A DNA stretch of 64,000 bases. Source: Lepidodermella squamata. Taxonomy: Eukaryota; Gastrotricha. Both the position numbers and the translations under genes were made by a program. This document shows, one piece after another, positions 42,822 to 53,007 of this stretch. Positions within the stretch are counted from its first letter, which is position 1, and each line of letters opens with the position of its first letter. The notes beneath the pieces were generated by a model. That model worked only from the letters and a program-made list of their open reading frames with translations. It did no database searches and was not told the DNA's origin. The DNA lies in contig JBLDXI010000002.1 of assembly GCA_047495785.1 (NCBI GenBank), positions 2,046,001-2,110,000 on the forward strand, given 5' to 3'.

Positions 42822-43475
42822 CTAGAATTTCGGTGCGGACTTGGAAACTTTCTTGAGGACTGGCTTGACGCTAGAAAAAACAACAAATTCAAATTCAAAA
42901 TTAGGAAAAATGGGACAAAAAATTACAATCGTCCTCGGACGTCGTTGACTTTGGCTTGAAGTTCGTTTATCTATTAGTGATGAGAAAATTATGTGAACAA
43001 TTTGAACTAGTTGGATTGAATTACCTCGTGCTCTTGTTTTCCGAGCTTGATCTCCCACTCCTCGCGTTCGTCTTCTGACTTGACGAGAAGGGCGAATAGG
43101 TCTTTTGCAATCTTTCTAAGCTGATCTAATATAAAGAGGTATGTATGCGTCATCAATTATTTAATCGAAAAAACAAACCATCGGATAGGGTGTCAGCGGG
43201 TGGGAGATCTTTCACGCGTTGCTTGACGTATTTTTCACGCTCTTCGAATTTTCGCTTAGCTTCATTCTCGAGCTCTTCCTTGACACGCTGCATGATCAGT
43301 TTCTAAAATAATCAAGGAATTGATGAAAAAATATGAGAGATGAAATTATTTTAATCAAACCTTGAGGCGCGCACGTTTTTCGGGCGACAGACCTCCCAAA
43401 CCCTTCTTCTTCTCGCTGAAATTAAAAAAAAAAATCAGATAAATCGTGAATAAATAGGTAAATATATTACCTCAT
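42822..43475 (-). CDS. Troponin I, short form
   Basis: Six exons: 43475-43471 (only five coding bases), 43415-43361, 43302-43179, 43125-43025, 42970-42927 and 42870-42822 (125 aa, frame continuous). It begins MSEKKKGLGGLSPEKRARL, then a charged helix that would bind troponin C and T (LIMQRVKEELENEAKRKF), the linker with LPPADTLSDDQL, the coiled-coil region EEWEIKLGKQEHEINELQAK, and the inhibitory region VRGRFVKPVLKKVSK. The protein ends at SAPKF, directly after the inhibitory segment. The switch helix and mobile actin-binding C-terminus normal in troponin I are absent; invertebrate forms are usually much longer. A 3' alternative exon could supply them, but I found none with similarity. Troponin I blocks actin-myosin interaction at low calcium in striated muscle. 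Confidence 0.92.
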
Positions 43476-44441
43476 CTTGATATTTTATGACTACTACGAC
43501 GACTCCAAAATCGCAGGTTACAAATTAAAACACTGAAAATATAAATTGAGAGAGTGCAAGTTTTAGGGTAATTTTTCAACGATTTTAGCTAGAAGTAGAA
43601 AAAACATAAGTAAATTGACTAAAAAGCGCCGATCAGTAGGCATGTTTTTCTATTTTATCGTAAGGTAAAATGTGATTTCGACGCCATCGATACAGAAGCT
43701 CGAGGAAAATAAGCAAAAAATAAGCGCATTACTAGAATGATTTTTCTAGCTGAGCGCAGCAAATGGCTCGCGAGCAGCGAACGAGATTCCGAATGTATGG
43801 TTAGCGGCTATATAATATTATACCCGCGATTATTCCACGTACATACAAGTAAGTAAGTATACGCATGTGTTTGATGGACAGCGCCATAAGCTGCATAAGC
43901 AGATGCGCGGCCTATATATCACGTTGGGCGCGTTGCGCGCTTTCGCTCGATCGCGCGATATATGGCGCGCGCGCTAAACAAAATCGTTCAGCAGCAGCGT
44001 ATAGTCAGTCGAAGCGGACGCTCTTATAAGCCGGGTGTGTGCGTGTGCGCGCCCGGGCTTTGCTACAAGCCGCTGCGATAATAGCAATAATAACAACCAC
44101 GTGCATCGGCGCACCGATTCCTACTTGTAACACGCGAAACACCTCGGCTGCCACGCCTAGCGCCTCCACTGTTTATGGTATACTAAACTATATATAGGTA
44201 GGAAGAGCGCCACCTTTTATACTCTTGCGGTATATGTATATTGCCGTACACCTACACTGTTGCTGCCAAAATACACCATGTCGAACAACACATCGATCTG
44301 TATCTCTTAATGCCTCATATAAGTTACGTTGTTTACCATACATATCCTTAATCAGGCCGAAATTCAACCCGTTGCCAGGTATAAAGCGTGCTTAGCAACC
44401 ACATTACAGATTTATTTTCGCTACACGTTCTGAATGAGACT
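43476..44441. other. Upstream region of troponin I
   Basis: Nearly 1 kb between the troponin I start and the 3' end of receptor 1. It holds a CG-rich block (about 43900-44060) and CTATATATAG at 44188-44197, which fits the MEF2 consensus YTAWWWWTAR and lies about 710 bp upstream of the start. That single match is weak evidence for muscle regulation. Confidence 0.35.
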
Positions 44442-46718
44442 TCACTTCACATTTGATATCAAGCGACGAATAACAACAACAAATTTTTCTGAGAATAGTA
44501 CGAACATACTCGTCAGAGCCGAAATATTCAAACAAGTGACTGATCCAACAATTTGCTGGGTTACATGATAATTAGTCGATGCTAATGTAATGAAAATCGC
44601 CCCGATTAGTAAGGGTAGATTGACGAGCGACGCCATGCGGTAACGTCTAATCTCAGGGTCTTCGACCTTGGCAATTGATATGGATAGTAGAACAGCCGCG
44701 CCCGCAGGAATTAGGTCGATCGCCACTAGCGTCATCATGTATTTCATGCCATCATCATTAGCACCGCATACCTCGACATAAACATGGCGCAAAATGTCAC
44801 GTTCTGTAACGTACTCGCTAAAAACAAGCTTGATACGCGATTCCATAGGATTATTGACGAGCCATGCAGTTAATGATGACACGCTCAGGATTAAGACAAG
44901 GATAGGTGCAATATTAGCGAATAGAAATTGCAAACGCTTAGATCCTTTAGACATCACCCTGGTTGGCTCAATAGGCGACCTTGGAAATACTGCGACTGCG
45001 GTGTGCACATTGTAGGGTGTGATAGTGGCGCGCTGCCTCCCAGTAGCGTAAAAGGCCAGCTTTCGATAGAGCACTAAATGAACGACGGTTCCTCCAATGA
45101 CAAGGAAAATGTATTTCAAATTACAAGCTGCTACCGAATGGACATTCATAGCAAAAATGATTGAAGCTGCGTTGAGTATCACACAAGCAAAGGTGAAAAT
45201 AACCTTATCGATTCCAAATTTCGACATCAAGGACAAGAGTTGGGAGAAGGTTGCTATTCCGCTGATGACGCAGGCAAATATGAGATAAGCCTCCGGGACG
45301 TGGATTACATCTATTTCTTCCCCTGGCCAATCAGCTGGAGGTTTATTTGTCGCCGTATACCAGACGTAGGGTTCAACTATGCGAACAACATAGTTTGTGA
45401 CATCGCTGACGTTTGTTTTGTTTGGCGGTAGAACGATTTCATAGTTTATCCGCGTCCTATTTTCTTCCGGCAACCACTGAAAGATGTATTGAGGCTCGGA
45501 GTCCATTTCCAGCCTTGGCGAATAATCGATTACGCCCTGTCTGAATCCGACGAACTTGATAGAGGCAGCACTCCTATTTGCCGCGTTCATGACTATCTGA
45601 GGATATTTATCGTAATCCTTGAGGGACATATTCATCGTGTTGAGTATCTTCTCAGTTCCATCTAGAGTTAGAATGGCCTGAAGGTACTGATCGTGGCAGA
45701 GGTAACGCCTTCCGTAGCCAGACATGCTCCTTGCATCAGGAACCGCCCTGTCAATTATTTCGTCAAACTGCTTGGCGTCGTATCCAAGGATGGTTTTCCC
45801 GCTGTTTTCGACTCCAAGACTTGTCCAAACTCCCCCGATGAAAACAGTATATTTGTGCTGTTCCAAGACCATGGCTTTGGTACATCCCGGGGCGATAACG
45901 TCCGGTTTGACACTTGGATCCGTGAAAGTGAGTGCACCCATGATGAAAACGTATCGAGGGCCCGTTAATCCGTGACTGAAGCATTTGCACAGAAACAGCA
46001 AAGAACCCGTTAAATCGGAAATCTCAAACACTATCACCCGTGCACCTGACCTCTTCAACCCGAGGATCAGGTCATCAGTCAAATCGAAACCCGCGTCGTA
46101 ATGCACAACCTTCAAGCCATTTTTTACGGCGAGGTCATAAAAGTAGGATGCCACATAGAAGTTGAGAATCGTTGTGCCAGCATTCGCCAGTATCGCAATC
46201 TTCTGCCAATTTCCAAGTCTCTGGATGAAGTTGAGCCTGGGCAGGGCAAGTGCCTCACCGGACAATCGCATGCGATAGAAATTCGGATACATCGCCCGAT
46301 TGGCCGTGAAAAACGGCGATAGGCAGACAGGTGAAACGCTGACCAAATGTGAATGGTGGAGAATTTGGGCTAATGACTTGCATCCCGCAGTATAACCTCC
46401 CCCGAAGACAACGGGCGATTTGATTGAATTGTTAGCTTGCTTTCTGTAGAATTCTATCACTCGCTGAGTTAGAAAAACACTCCCTGGTCCTTCCTCCTGA
46501 GTATAAGCAACCAACTCGTAGCCTGGCAAGATGTCGTTCCTTTTGTTGGCAATTTCGATCATCAGCTTTTGGACGTGCGGGCAAATGTCACCAGGAGCAT
46601 CGAGAACTTGAATTGTGGTGGAACCAAAAAACATTTCCAACTTAGTCTTTTGTCCATGTACTGGATAATTCGCGAAAAAAGCAAGACTTACGGCGAATTG
46701 AAGAATGGGCGGTTTCAT
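44442..46718 (-). CDS. GABA-B-like class C receptor, copy 1
   Basis: One intronless frame of 758 aa. A signal peptide (LQFAVSLAFFANYPVHG) is followed by a Venus-flytrap domain of the LIVBP/ANF-receptor type: KLEMFFGSTTIQV, DICPHVQKLMIEIANKRNDI, DILPGYELVAYTQ, PNFYRMRLSGEALALPRLNF and GARVIVFEISD. These match GABA-B receptor blocks (NNRxDILPDYEL; Tyr-Arg-x-x-x-S ... W-x-K). Seven membrane segments start near residue 475: AYLIFACVISGIATFSQLL, VIFTFACVILNAASIIFAM, KYIFLVIGGTVVHLVLYRKL, then LVLILSVSSLTAWLV, MTLVAIDLIPAGAAVLL, LPLLIGAIFITLAS and the last with TCLNISALTSMFVLF. There is no cysteine-rich domain between the flytrap and the membrane part, as in GABA-B and unlike glutamate receptors. 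The ligand is not known. Confidence 0.9.
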   Translation of the reverse strand: MKPPILQFAVSLAFFANYPVHGQKTKLEMFFGSTTIQVLDAPGDICPHVQKLMIEIANKRNDILPGYELVAYTQEEGPGSVFLTQRVIEFYRKQANNSIKSPVVFGGGYTAGCKSLAQILHHSHLVSVSPVCLSPFFTANRAMYPNFYRMRLSGEALALPRLNFIQRLGNWQKIAILANAGTTILNFYVASYFYDLAVKNGLKVVHYDAGFDLTDDLILGLKRSGARVIVFEISDLTGSLLFLCKCFSHGLTGPRYVFIMGALTFTDPSVKPDVIAPGCTKAMVLEQHKYTVFIGGVWTSLGVENSGKTILGYDAKQFDEIIDRAVPDARSMSGYGRRYLCHDQYLQAILTLDGTEKILNTMNMSLKDYDKYPQIVMNAANRSAASIKFVGFRQGVIDYSPRLEMDSEPQYIFQWLPEENRTRINYEIVLPPNKTNVSDVTNYVVRIVEPYVWYTATNKPPADWPGEEIDVIHVPEAYLIFACVISGIATFSQLLSLMSKFGIDKVIFTFACVILNAASIIFAMNVHSVAACNLKYIFLVIGGTVVHLVLYRKLAFYATGRQRATITPYNVHTAVAVFPRSPIEPTRVMSKGSKRLQFLFANIAPILVLILSVSSLTAWLVNNPMESRIKLVFSEYVTERDILRHVYVEVCGANDDGMKYMMTLVAIDLIPAGAAVLLSISIAKVEDPEIRRYRMASLVNLPLLIGAIFITLASTNYHVTQQIVGSVTCLNISALTSMFVLFSEKFVVVIRRLISNVK

Positions 46719-47264
46719 TATGTGAGTAAACGTTGTCGAGAATCAGAATGTTGTTTTTGATTTTATTGAGCACGCTGTAAAACCTCGGTATGCTAATCCA
46801 AGGGGGCGTCGAGTAACTGGAGACTGCATAAGTTAATTGCCTATAGCCGTATGCGTAGAATTTCTCAGCAGGTTCACTTGTTCGATGAAATTCTATCATC
46901 TGTTAGACATCAGGCAACAGCTCATCCTAGCATCTCTATGATATTATGCAGGCTTCGCCAGCTTTCAATGCTGGCTCTCGAACGACTTAATTGAACGGGG
47001 TGGGGAGGGGGGGGGGCGAAGAATTTTAAGAAAAGCTTACGCCATCACGCACGAAGTGAATCTTGTGATTGCGCCCATATATCAATCCCTATTATGATGT
47101 GTTGGCCTGTATCGGATGAAAAACGTTGAAGCCTTGACGACAAAATGACATTTATTTTAATAATTAATTTCTACCTCTCACTAATACCAATTACTTAAGG
47201 CTGTCATTACTGTTTTATATAAAAATTAATTAACAAAGTATGAACTCCGATCTCTATGATAAGC
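46719..47264. other. Receptor 1 upstream / receptor 2 downstream spacer
   Basis: Contains the conserved receptor upstream block of copy 1 (about 46813-46905) and a G-run at about 46996-47018. No gene is present. Confidence 0.55.
46813..46905 (-). promoter_or_regulatory. Conserved upstream block, receptor 1
   Basis: On the coding strand this reads GATAGAATTTCATC ... AATTCTACGCAT ... AATTAACTTATGCAGTCTCC ... AGTTACTCGACGCC, ending about 95 bp before the ATG. The same ordered words occur before copies 2, 3 and 4. It is a candidate shared promoter. Confidence 0.5.
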
Positions 47265-49541
47265 TCAACGTAAATTTGCAATCAATCGACGAATAGCAAC
47301 AACAAATTTTTCTGAGAATAGTACGAAACCGCTCGTAAAGCCGGAAATATTCAAACAAGTGACGGACGCAACAATTTGCTGGGTAACATGGTCATTAGTC
47401 GTTGCTAAAATGATGAAAATCGCCGCGATGAGCAAGGGCAGGTTTATGAGCGAAGCCATGCGGTAGCGTTTAATTTCGGGATCGGCAACTTTGGCATTTG
47501 CTATCGATAACAGAAGAGCCGCTGCCGCAGGGATTAAGTCGATCACTGCTAGCGCCATCATGTATTTGATGTCATCGGCTTGACTAGCCTCACATACTTC
47601 GACGTAAAGATGGCGTAAAATGTCACGCTCTGCTTCGTATTCGCTTGGGAGTCTCTTGATACGCAATTCCATCGGAGTTGCGACAAACCAAGCTGTTAAT
47701 GATGATGCACTAGCAATAAAGACAAGCGCGGTTGCAAAATTAGCTAGTAATACTTGCATCCTCCTAGAACCAGTCGAAACCACCCTGGTTGTTGGAATCG
47801 GCGACTTACTAGCGCTATTAACTACCGAGATTGCGGTGAATTTAGTGCGGTAACTTGCCTGTCCAGTGATGCGCTGCCTGGTTGCCGTAACATAGGATGC
47901 CAATTTACGATAGAGAACTAAATGAACGACGGTTCCTCCGATAACTAGGAAAATATATTTCAAATGACAAGCAACTGACGAATCAACATTCAGGGCGAAA
48001 AGAATTGAAGCTGCATTGAGTAAGATACAAGCCAGTGTGAAAATTATCAGCTCAACTGACGACTTCGTCGCCAAAAGCAGCAGTTGGGATAGGGTTATAA
48101 TTCCGCCGATGACGCAGGCAAATATAAGGAAAGAATACGGGACCCGAATCACTTCAATCGCTTCACTCGGCCAATCAGCTGGGGGTTCCTTGGTCTCTGT
48201 GTACCAGACGAAGGGTTCAATACTGCGAGCAGCATAGCTTGGGTTTGTTAGGTTCGGCGGTAAAACTATTTCATAGTTTATCCGCGTCCTATTGTCCTCT
48301 GGCAGCCACTGGAAGATGTATTGTGGCTCGGAGTCCATTTCCAGTCTTGGCGAATACTCGATAACGCCCCGTCTGAATCCGACGAACTTGATGGAGGCAG
48401 CGCTTTTATTCGCCGCATCCATGACTATTTTGGGATATTTATCGTAATCCCTGAGGGACATATTCATCGTGTTGAGAATCTTTTCAGTTCCATCTAGCGT
48501 TAAAATGGCCTGAAGGAACTGATCGTGGCAATGATAGCGCCTGCCGTATACAGACATGCGTCGCGCATTGGGAACCGCCCTGTCAATCATTTCGTCAAAC
48601 TGCTTTGCGTCGTATCCTAGGCTGGTGTTCCCTGTATTATCGACTCCAAGACTTGTCCAAATTCCTCCAACGAAAACCGTATATCGATGCTGCTCCATAA
48701 TGATGGACATGGTGCAGCCCGGGGCGACACCATTTGGTCTAAGATTTGGATTGACATAATTTAACGCAGCTATGATGAAAACATATCGAGGCCCGGTTAT
48801 CCCGTAACTGAAGCATTTACATAGAAACAGCGCATAATTTGTCAAATCAGAAATCTCAAAAACTATCACTCTCGCTCCTGATATCTTCAACCCGAGAACC
48901 AAATCGTCAGTCAAGTCAAAAGCAGCATCGTAATGTACGACTTTCAAACCATTTTTTACAGCGAGGTCATAGAAATACGATGCAACGTAGAAGTTGAGAA
49001 TTGTAGCACCGGCATTGGCTAGTATCGCAATCTTCTGCCACTTACCGATTTTCTGAATGAAGTTCAGCCGTGGCAGGGCGACAGCCTCGCCAGACAACCG
49101 TATTCGATACAGATTCGGATACATTCTTCGATTAGTTGTAAAGATTGGCGATAGACAGACCGGTGAAACACTGACCAAATTTGAATATTGGAGAATTTGG
49201 GCTAGTGATCTGCATGCCGCTGTATAACCTCCTGCGAAAACAACAGGCGATTTTATTGAATCATTTGCGGGTTTTCTGTAGAATTCGATCAAACGCTGAA
49301 GTAGAAGGAATCCCCCTGGTCCTTCGTCCTGACTATAGGCAACCAACTCGTAGCCTGGCAAGATGTCGTCCCTCTTGTTCACGATGTCGATCATCAGCTT
49401 TTGGACGTGCGGGCAAATGTCACCAGGAGCATCGAGCGCTTGAATTGTCGTGGTGCCAAAAAACATTTCCAACTTGGTCTTTTGGCCCTGCACTGGGTAT
49501 ATCATGAAAAGCGCAAGAAATACGAAAATTATTTGGTGCAT
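47265..49541 (-). CDS. GABA-B-like class C receptor, copy 2
   Basis: Single exon, 758 aa. A signal peptide (IIFVFLALFMIYPVQG) leads into the flytrap domain with QKTKLEMFFGTTTIQALDAP, DICPHVQKLMIDIVNKRDDI, PNLYRIRLSGEAVALPRLNF and ARVIVFEISD. The membrane part follows from about residue 470 (SFLIFACVIGGIITLSQLLL; KYIFLVIGGTVVHLVLYRKL; LAVIDLIPAAAALLLSIA; TCLNISGFTSGFVLFSEKF). The third intracellular-loop equivalents carry basic residues (VADPEIKRYRM) shared across copies. No intron interrupts any of the receptor copies, whereas nearly every other gene in the window is spliced. It is nearly colinear with copy 1. Its 5' flank has a TATAAA on the coding strand at 49670-49665 within the conserved block. 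Confidence 0.9.
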   Translation of the reverse strand: MHQIIFVFLALFMIYPVQGQKTKLEMFFGTTTIQALDAPGDICPHVQKLMIDIVNKRDDILPGYELVAYSQDEGPGGFLLLQRLIEFYRKPANDSIKSPVVFAGGYTAACRSLAQILQYSNLVSVSPVCLSPIFTTNRRMYPNLYRIRLSGEAVALPRLNFIQKIGKWQKIAILANAGATILNFYVASYFYDLAVKNGLKVVHYDAAFDLTDDLVLGLKISGARVIVFEISDLTNYALFLCKCFSYGITGPRYVFIIAALNYVNPNLRPNGVAPGCTMSIIMEQHRYTVFVGGIWTSLGVDNTGNTSLGYDAKQFDEMIDRAVPNARRMSVYGRRYHCHDQFLQAILTLDGTEKILNTMNMSLRDYDKYPKIVMDAANKSAASIKFVGFRRGVIEYSPRLEMDSEPQYIFQWLPEDNRTRINYEIVLPPNLTNPSYAARSIEPFVWYTETKEPPADWPSEAIEVIRVPYSFLIFACVIGGIITLSQLLLLATKSSVELIIFTLACILLNAASILFALNVDSSVACHLKYIFLVIGGTVVHLVLYRKLASYVTATRQRITGQASYRTKFTAISVVNSASKSPIPTTRVVSTGSRRMQVLLANFATALVFIASASSLTAWFVATPMELRIKRLPSEYEAERDILRHLYVEVCEASQADDIKYMMALAVIDLIPAAAALLLSIANAKVADPEIKRYRMASLINLPLLIAAIFIILATTNDHVTQQIVASVTCLNISGFTSGFVLFSEKFVVAIRRLIANLR

Positions 49542-49639
49542 TTTAAGTGTTTTTATTTTTAAGAATCAGAAAGAATTTCTTGAATCAGCAGACGTTGATC
49601 TAGTACATTAAGATCCTTGCTATGCAGGTGCGAGGAGGC

Positions 49640-49720
49640 GTCGATTAGTTGAGGCTTGCGGAAGTTTATAACATCCTCGAGGCGTGGATTCTTAGCTAGC
49701 CAGCTGAAACTCTATATTCT
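49640..49720 (-). promoter_or_regulatory. Conserved upstream block with TATAAA, receptor 2
   Basis: Coding strand: ATAGAGTTTCAGCTGGCTAG ... GTTATAAACTTCCGCAAGCC ... CGACGCCTCC. The TATAAA is 124-129 bp before the ATG. The block aligns with those of copies 1, 3 and 4. Confidence 0.55.
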
Positions 49721-50420
49721 GCATTTGGCTTTGGCTGTCATCGCGGCAGATGCATGATGCACTTTGAAGCACTGGGCAAACAATTTTAATAAATCGCACC
49801 TTATCCCGCTCTACGCGTTTTCGACATTCAACACCCGACGAATCGATGACCTCAAATAAGTAACACTTTCTAGCTTATCAACTCATAAAATGCTAAGAAA
49901 ATTGGGCAGTGAGTGACTGCGACGTGAGGGAAGTCAAACTGGTTTAGAAAATCAAACCATAATTCGCATCCAGAGAAGGTTTTTCGACTCGCAGCTCCCC
50001 CACGTAGTTGGACTTTGACTCCGAAAATCTGGCCTTAGATGATAGCAATGACTTTTTCGACACATTTTCATTCCGCAATTTTCGAGTTTTTCTTCCTCAA
50101 CGAAGCTCAATGTCGATATAAGTAGATCTAGTCCTTGAACTCCTGAGTTAATACACTCACTGCCAACGACTTTTTCCCATAGATGAATTAAAAATCTATG
50201 CGTTTTCCGGTGAGCATGACCTCAAAAGCGCACTCTAACGATGGGAATCTCGATTTCAGCTTTGAGCGCAAATTTCACATATAGTTATAACAGATTACGC
50301 AGTCTTTGATGCTACTGTTGGGGCCCGATTCCGAATTCTATTGCGATCCGGCGATCCGGCCGGCTCGTACGCAGACGGGTAGCATCGACTTGCCGCTCCA
50401 CGCTCGGGCCGCTTTAAAAC
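49721..50420. other. Spacer upstream of receptor 2
   Basis: No gene is recognised. It contains short AT-rich stretches and a CG-richer part near 50330-50410 that borders the SINE-like element. Confidence 0.4.
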
Positions 50421-50846
50421 ATACTCTCTCATACTCTCATACTCTTTATTTTATGCAAGTTGCCTTTCGACATTTAGCATTTGGTATCAGACATCATCAC
50501 AAGGCTTATGAGTCAACTATTCCCATGGTTGATGGTCGAACCATGGTCCCCAGGCTTTGCGTACTGAGTAGCCATATCTTGATTGCCGGTGAATGGCGTC
50601 CTACACCGGGAGGTAGGAAACCGCGGTCTCGGGTGGAATTGCTTGGCGGTGTTACCAGCAGGTACGCACTCGAGGATTGTGCCCTTGGCTCCGTAGTCGG
50701 CGACACGTCTTCCTGTCAGCTTGATTAACGGTCCCAGAAACGCCGCATTCAATGCGTAGAAGAATGATTGGTGTTGCGGTTCTGGGGATTGAACCCGTGC
50801 CTCTTCGCCGCCAGTAAGGTGCTTGGACCGCTCAACCACTTGCTCC
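50421..50846 (-). mobile_element. tRNA-derived SINE-like element
   Basis: On the minus strand from 50846 the sequence has a tRNA-like head with box A TGGTTGAGCGG (50838-50828) and box B GGTTCAATCCC (50795-50785), properly spaced for RNA polymerase III. The acceptor and T stems do not pair well, so it is not a working tRNA gene. A body of about 320 bp follows, and it ends with short GAGTATGA repeats and an A-rich stretch at about 50456-50421, like a SINE tail. Confidence 0.5.
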
Positions 50847-52170
50847 CCTGCCCGTCGCCAACTATCGCCCGATCTCTATCACATCGCCGGTTGCTCGAAC
50901 GTTCGAACGATGCTTAGCTTTTCAACTAAAAGCTCATCTCTCTAAGTTTTGGTCGCCATCGCAGCATGGCTTCCGAGAAAAGCACTCAACTGACACTTGC
51001 GTAGCTGAGTTCACTGAGGATTGGCGGCAATCTATGTGTAATGGCAAGGTTGTTGCTGCTGTTTCTATCGACTTATCGAAGGCTTTCGATACACTCAACC
51101 ACGCGGGCATTATCGAATCTTTTCGTAGCGCCGGCCTATCACCGTCGGCATTGCAACTGATAGAAAACTACCTTCAAGGTCGCCAACAAGCAACTAAGGT
51201 CAACAACGAATTGTCTTCATTCGAATCGGTGAATCTCGGCGTTCCACAGGGATCCGTACTTGGACCCCTAATGTTTACGGTTTACGTCAACGAATTGTCA
51301 GCAGTTGTTACTCGGTGCAGAATAAAGCAATACGCCGACGATATCACAATTTACTTTTCAAGCAGAAATGTCAATGAATTACGATCAGTTCCACAGCAAG
51401 AGATGAATCGTGTTTGCTCATGGCTCAGCAGCAACTCTTTGGCAGTTAATGGGAAAAAGTCGCAGTTTTTGCTTTTGAAATGTGCTATGCCATCCACGCC
51501 GGATTTTTCCATCACTATCGGCGACGCAGTTATCGGACCATCAAAAGTTATGACCACTCTTGGCTTCACCATTGACTGCAAACTTTCCTTCAAAAAACAT
51601 ATCAAAGGTGCAAAGAGCAAGGCTCGACGGGGATTGTATGCCCTCAAACTAGCTGCGAAATTCGTCGACCGAAAAACTGCCATCATGATGGCCAATGGCT
51701 TGATATTCAGCCATATCAATTACGGTGACCTAACCTTAGGTCAGGCAGCACCGACTACTCTAGCAAAGCTTCAGTCAACGCAAGATCGTGCCGTCCGAAT
51801 CATATGCGGCGCTCACTCACTCGCAGATGCGGAGCCTCTTCGCCATCGACTCGGCTGGGTCAACGTTCAACAGAAACACGCCATCCATTTGGCGACATTC
51901 ATCCACAATTGCCTGAATAAACAAGCACCGGCTGCGATTCAAACACTTTTCAAGCTGAACCCGGTCGGCAGCTACTCAACACGTAACACTGAGCCAATGT
52001 TCAAGCCGACGTATTTGTCAGTTCGTGGTACGTTGAGCCTTAGCTATCGCGGTCCCGATCTCTGGAATCAACTGCCTGCAGAAGCTCAAAATGCTGAGTC
52101 AGCTGAAGCGTGCCGCTCAAATGTTTATGCTTATTTTTACGAAAGAAATTCCACTGGTTTAGGCCTATGA
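50847..52170 (+). pseudogene. Reverse transcriptase fragment of the LINE
   Basis: This is the coding remnant of the element described at 50847-52435. The palm-domain motifs are intact, including the Asp in DLSKAFD and the Asp pair in YADD. The N-terminal endonuclease and the start codon are missing, so it is annotated as a broken gene although the remaining 440 codons have no stop. Confidence 0.8.
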
Positions 52171-52435
52171 TAAATTCGATACACTATATATTTTTATAAT
52201 GCTGCGATGCTGTTTTGTTGTGATGTTATTATGATTTTGTTATTTTACTTAATTCTCATCATTGTTCAATCGCTCACTCTTGCTATATGCACTTAATAAC
52301 ATTTTTTATGTCATCATTTGCCAATGTCCTATACCTCTGTAACCTGTCCTGCAATTATCTGTTTCATTTTCAATTCACCATTGTCAAGCTGCTCTCTCTT
52401 GGGCGTCATAGCTTTGAAATAAATAAATAAATAAA
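50847..52435 (+). mobile_element. 5'-truncated non-LTR retrotransposon (CR1/L2-like LINE)
   Basis: Encodes a reverse transcriptase fragment open from about 50847 to the stop at 52170. Blocks in order: VANYRPISITS, SPSQHGFREKHSTDTC, SIDLSKAFDTLNH, GVPQGSVLGPLMF, the catalytic QYADDITIYF and LGFTIDCKLSF. A C-terminal segment with AVRIICGAHSL, DLWNQLPAEAQ and FYER is typical of CR1/L2/Rex LINE clades. There is no endonuclease, so the 5' part is lost; translation would not start at an ATG before 51034. The 3' end is an (AAAT)n run finishing at 52435, directly against the receptor-array flank. It is dead as an autonomous element but has an intact RT frame, so the insertion is fairly young. Confidence 0.85.
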
Positions 52436-52638
52436 TTGGACACTTTCCGGGTTAGACGACTCCGCTTCACAACTTTCACTGTAGAAGCCCAACATCCACT
52501 TATATCCCTTAAATTCAAGAAGTAGAATAATTTATTGATAACTTGGAACTCGGTATCATGCTGGTACCAGTTAAGAAACATTCTAGACACCAACTATATG
52601 AATTTATTTCGGCAATAAATTTTACATTTTAATTGAGA
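52436..52638 (-). repeat. Receptor 3'-flank repeat, unit A
   Basis: Homologous to 52761-53007 and 56903-57144. Shared blocks include TAACTTGGAAC, GGTACCAGTTAAGAA, GACACCA and ATTTATTTCG. It lies downstream of the receptor fragment and starts exactly where the LINE tail ends. Confidence 0.75.
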
Positions 52639-52760
52639 TCACCATCCATTTGCGATCAATCGGCGAATGACAACTACAAAATTGTCTGAGAATAGCACGA
52701 AAACACTCGCGAATCCGGAAATATTCAAACAAGTGACAGACGCAACAATTTGCTGGGTTA
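52639..52760 (-). pseudogene. GABA-B-like receptor 3' fragment
   Basis: The minus strand encodes only the last membrane helix and tail of a receptor: QQIVASVTCLNISGFASVFV, VLFSDNF, VVIRRLIANGW, stop. The match to the other copies ends abruptly at 52760 in the middle of the codon after QQ..., where the sequence switches to the 3'-flank repeat of copy 3. It is a remnant of a deleted or unequally recombined copy. Confidence 0.85.
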
Positions 52761-53007
52761 ATTCGAAAAAGTCCGGTTTAGACGACACATTTATGTTTTC
52801 TGCACGAGCCACTGAAATCGTCCGTTTTGTCCGGTTTACCCACTTTCAGTTTAAGTTAGCCGCAAGTTATATCCTCCTTTTATCCTTTCTATTCATTGAG
52901 TAGGATAATGTAATAACTTGGAACTTCGTATCACGTCGGTACCAGTTAAGAAACTTTCTTGACACCATTATTACACATTTATTTCGATAAAATATTTAAA
53001 TTAAAGT
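52761..53007 (-). repeat. Receptor 3'-flank repeat, unit B
   Basis: Begins ATTCGAAAAAGTCCGGTTTA like unit C at 56903. It continues homologous up to the stop codon of receptor copy 3. Confidence 0.8.

Noticed and set aside
44188-44197. MEF2 site as proof of muscle enhancer for troponin I
   Set aside because: A single 10-bp AT-rich match in AT-rich DNA is expected by chance; kept only as a note.
50513-50839. 108-codon minus-strand open frame with protein-like texture
   Set aside because: It coincides with the SINE-like element body and its tRNA-like head, so it is better explained as repeat sequence than as a gene.
50771-50846. tRNA gene on the minus strand (boxes A and B present)
   Set aside because: The acceptor and T stems do not pair properly and the body continues as a SINE-like element with a repeat tail.
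51351-51719. Antisense open frame within the LINE
   Set aside because: It is a mirror of the reverse transcriptase coding sequence without independent motifs.
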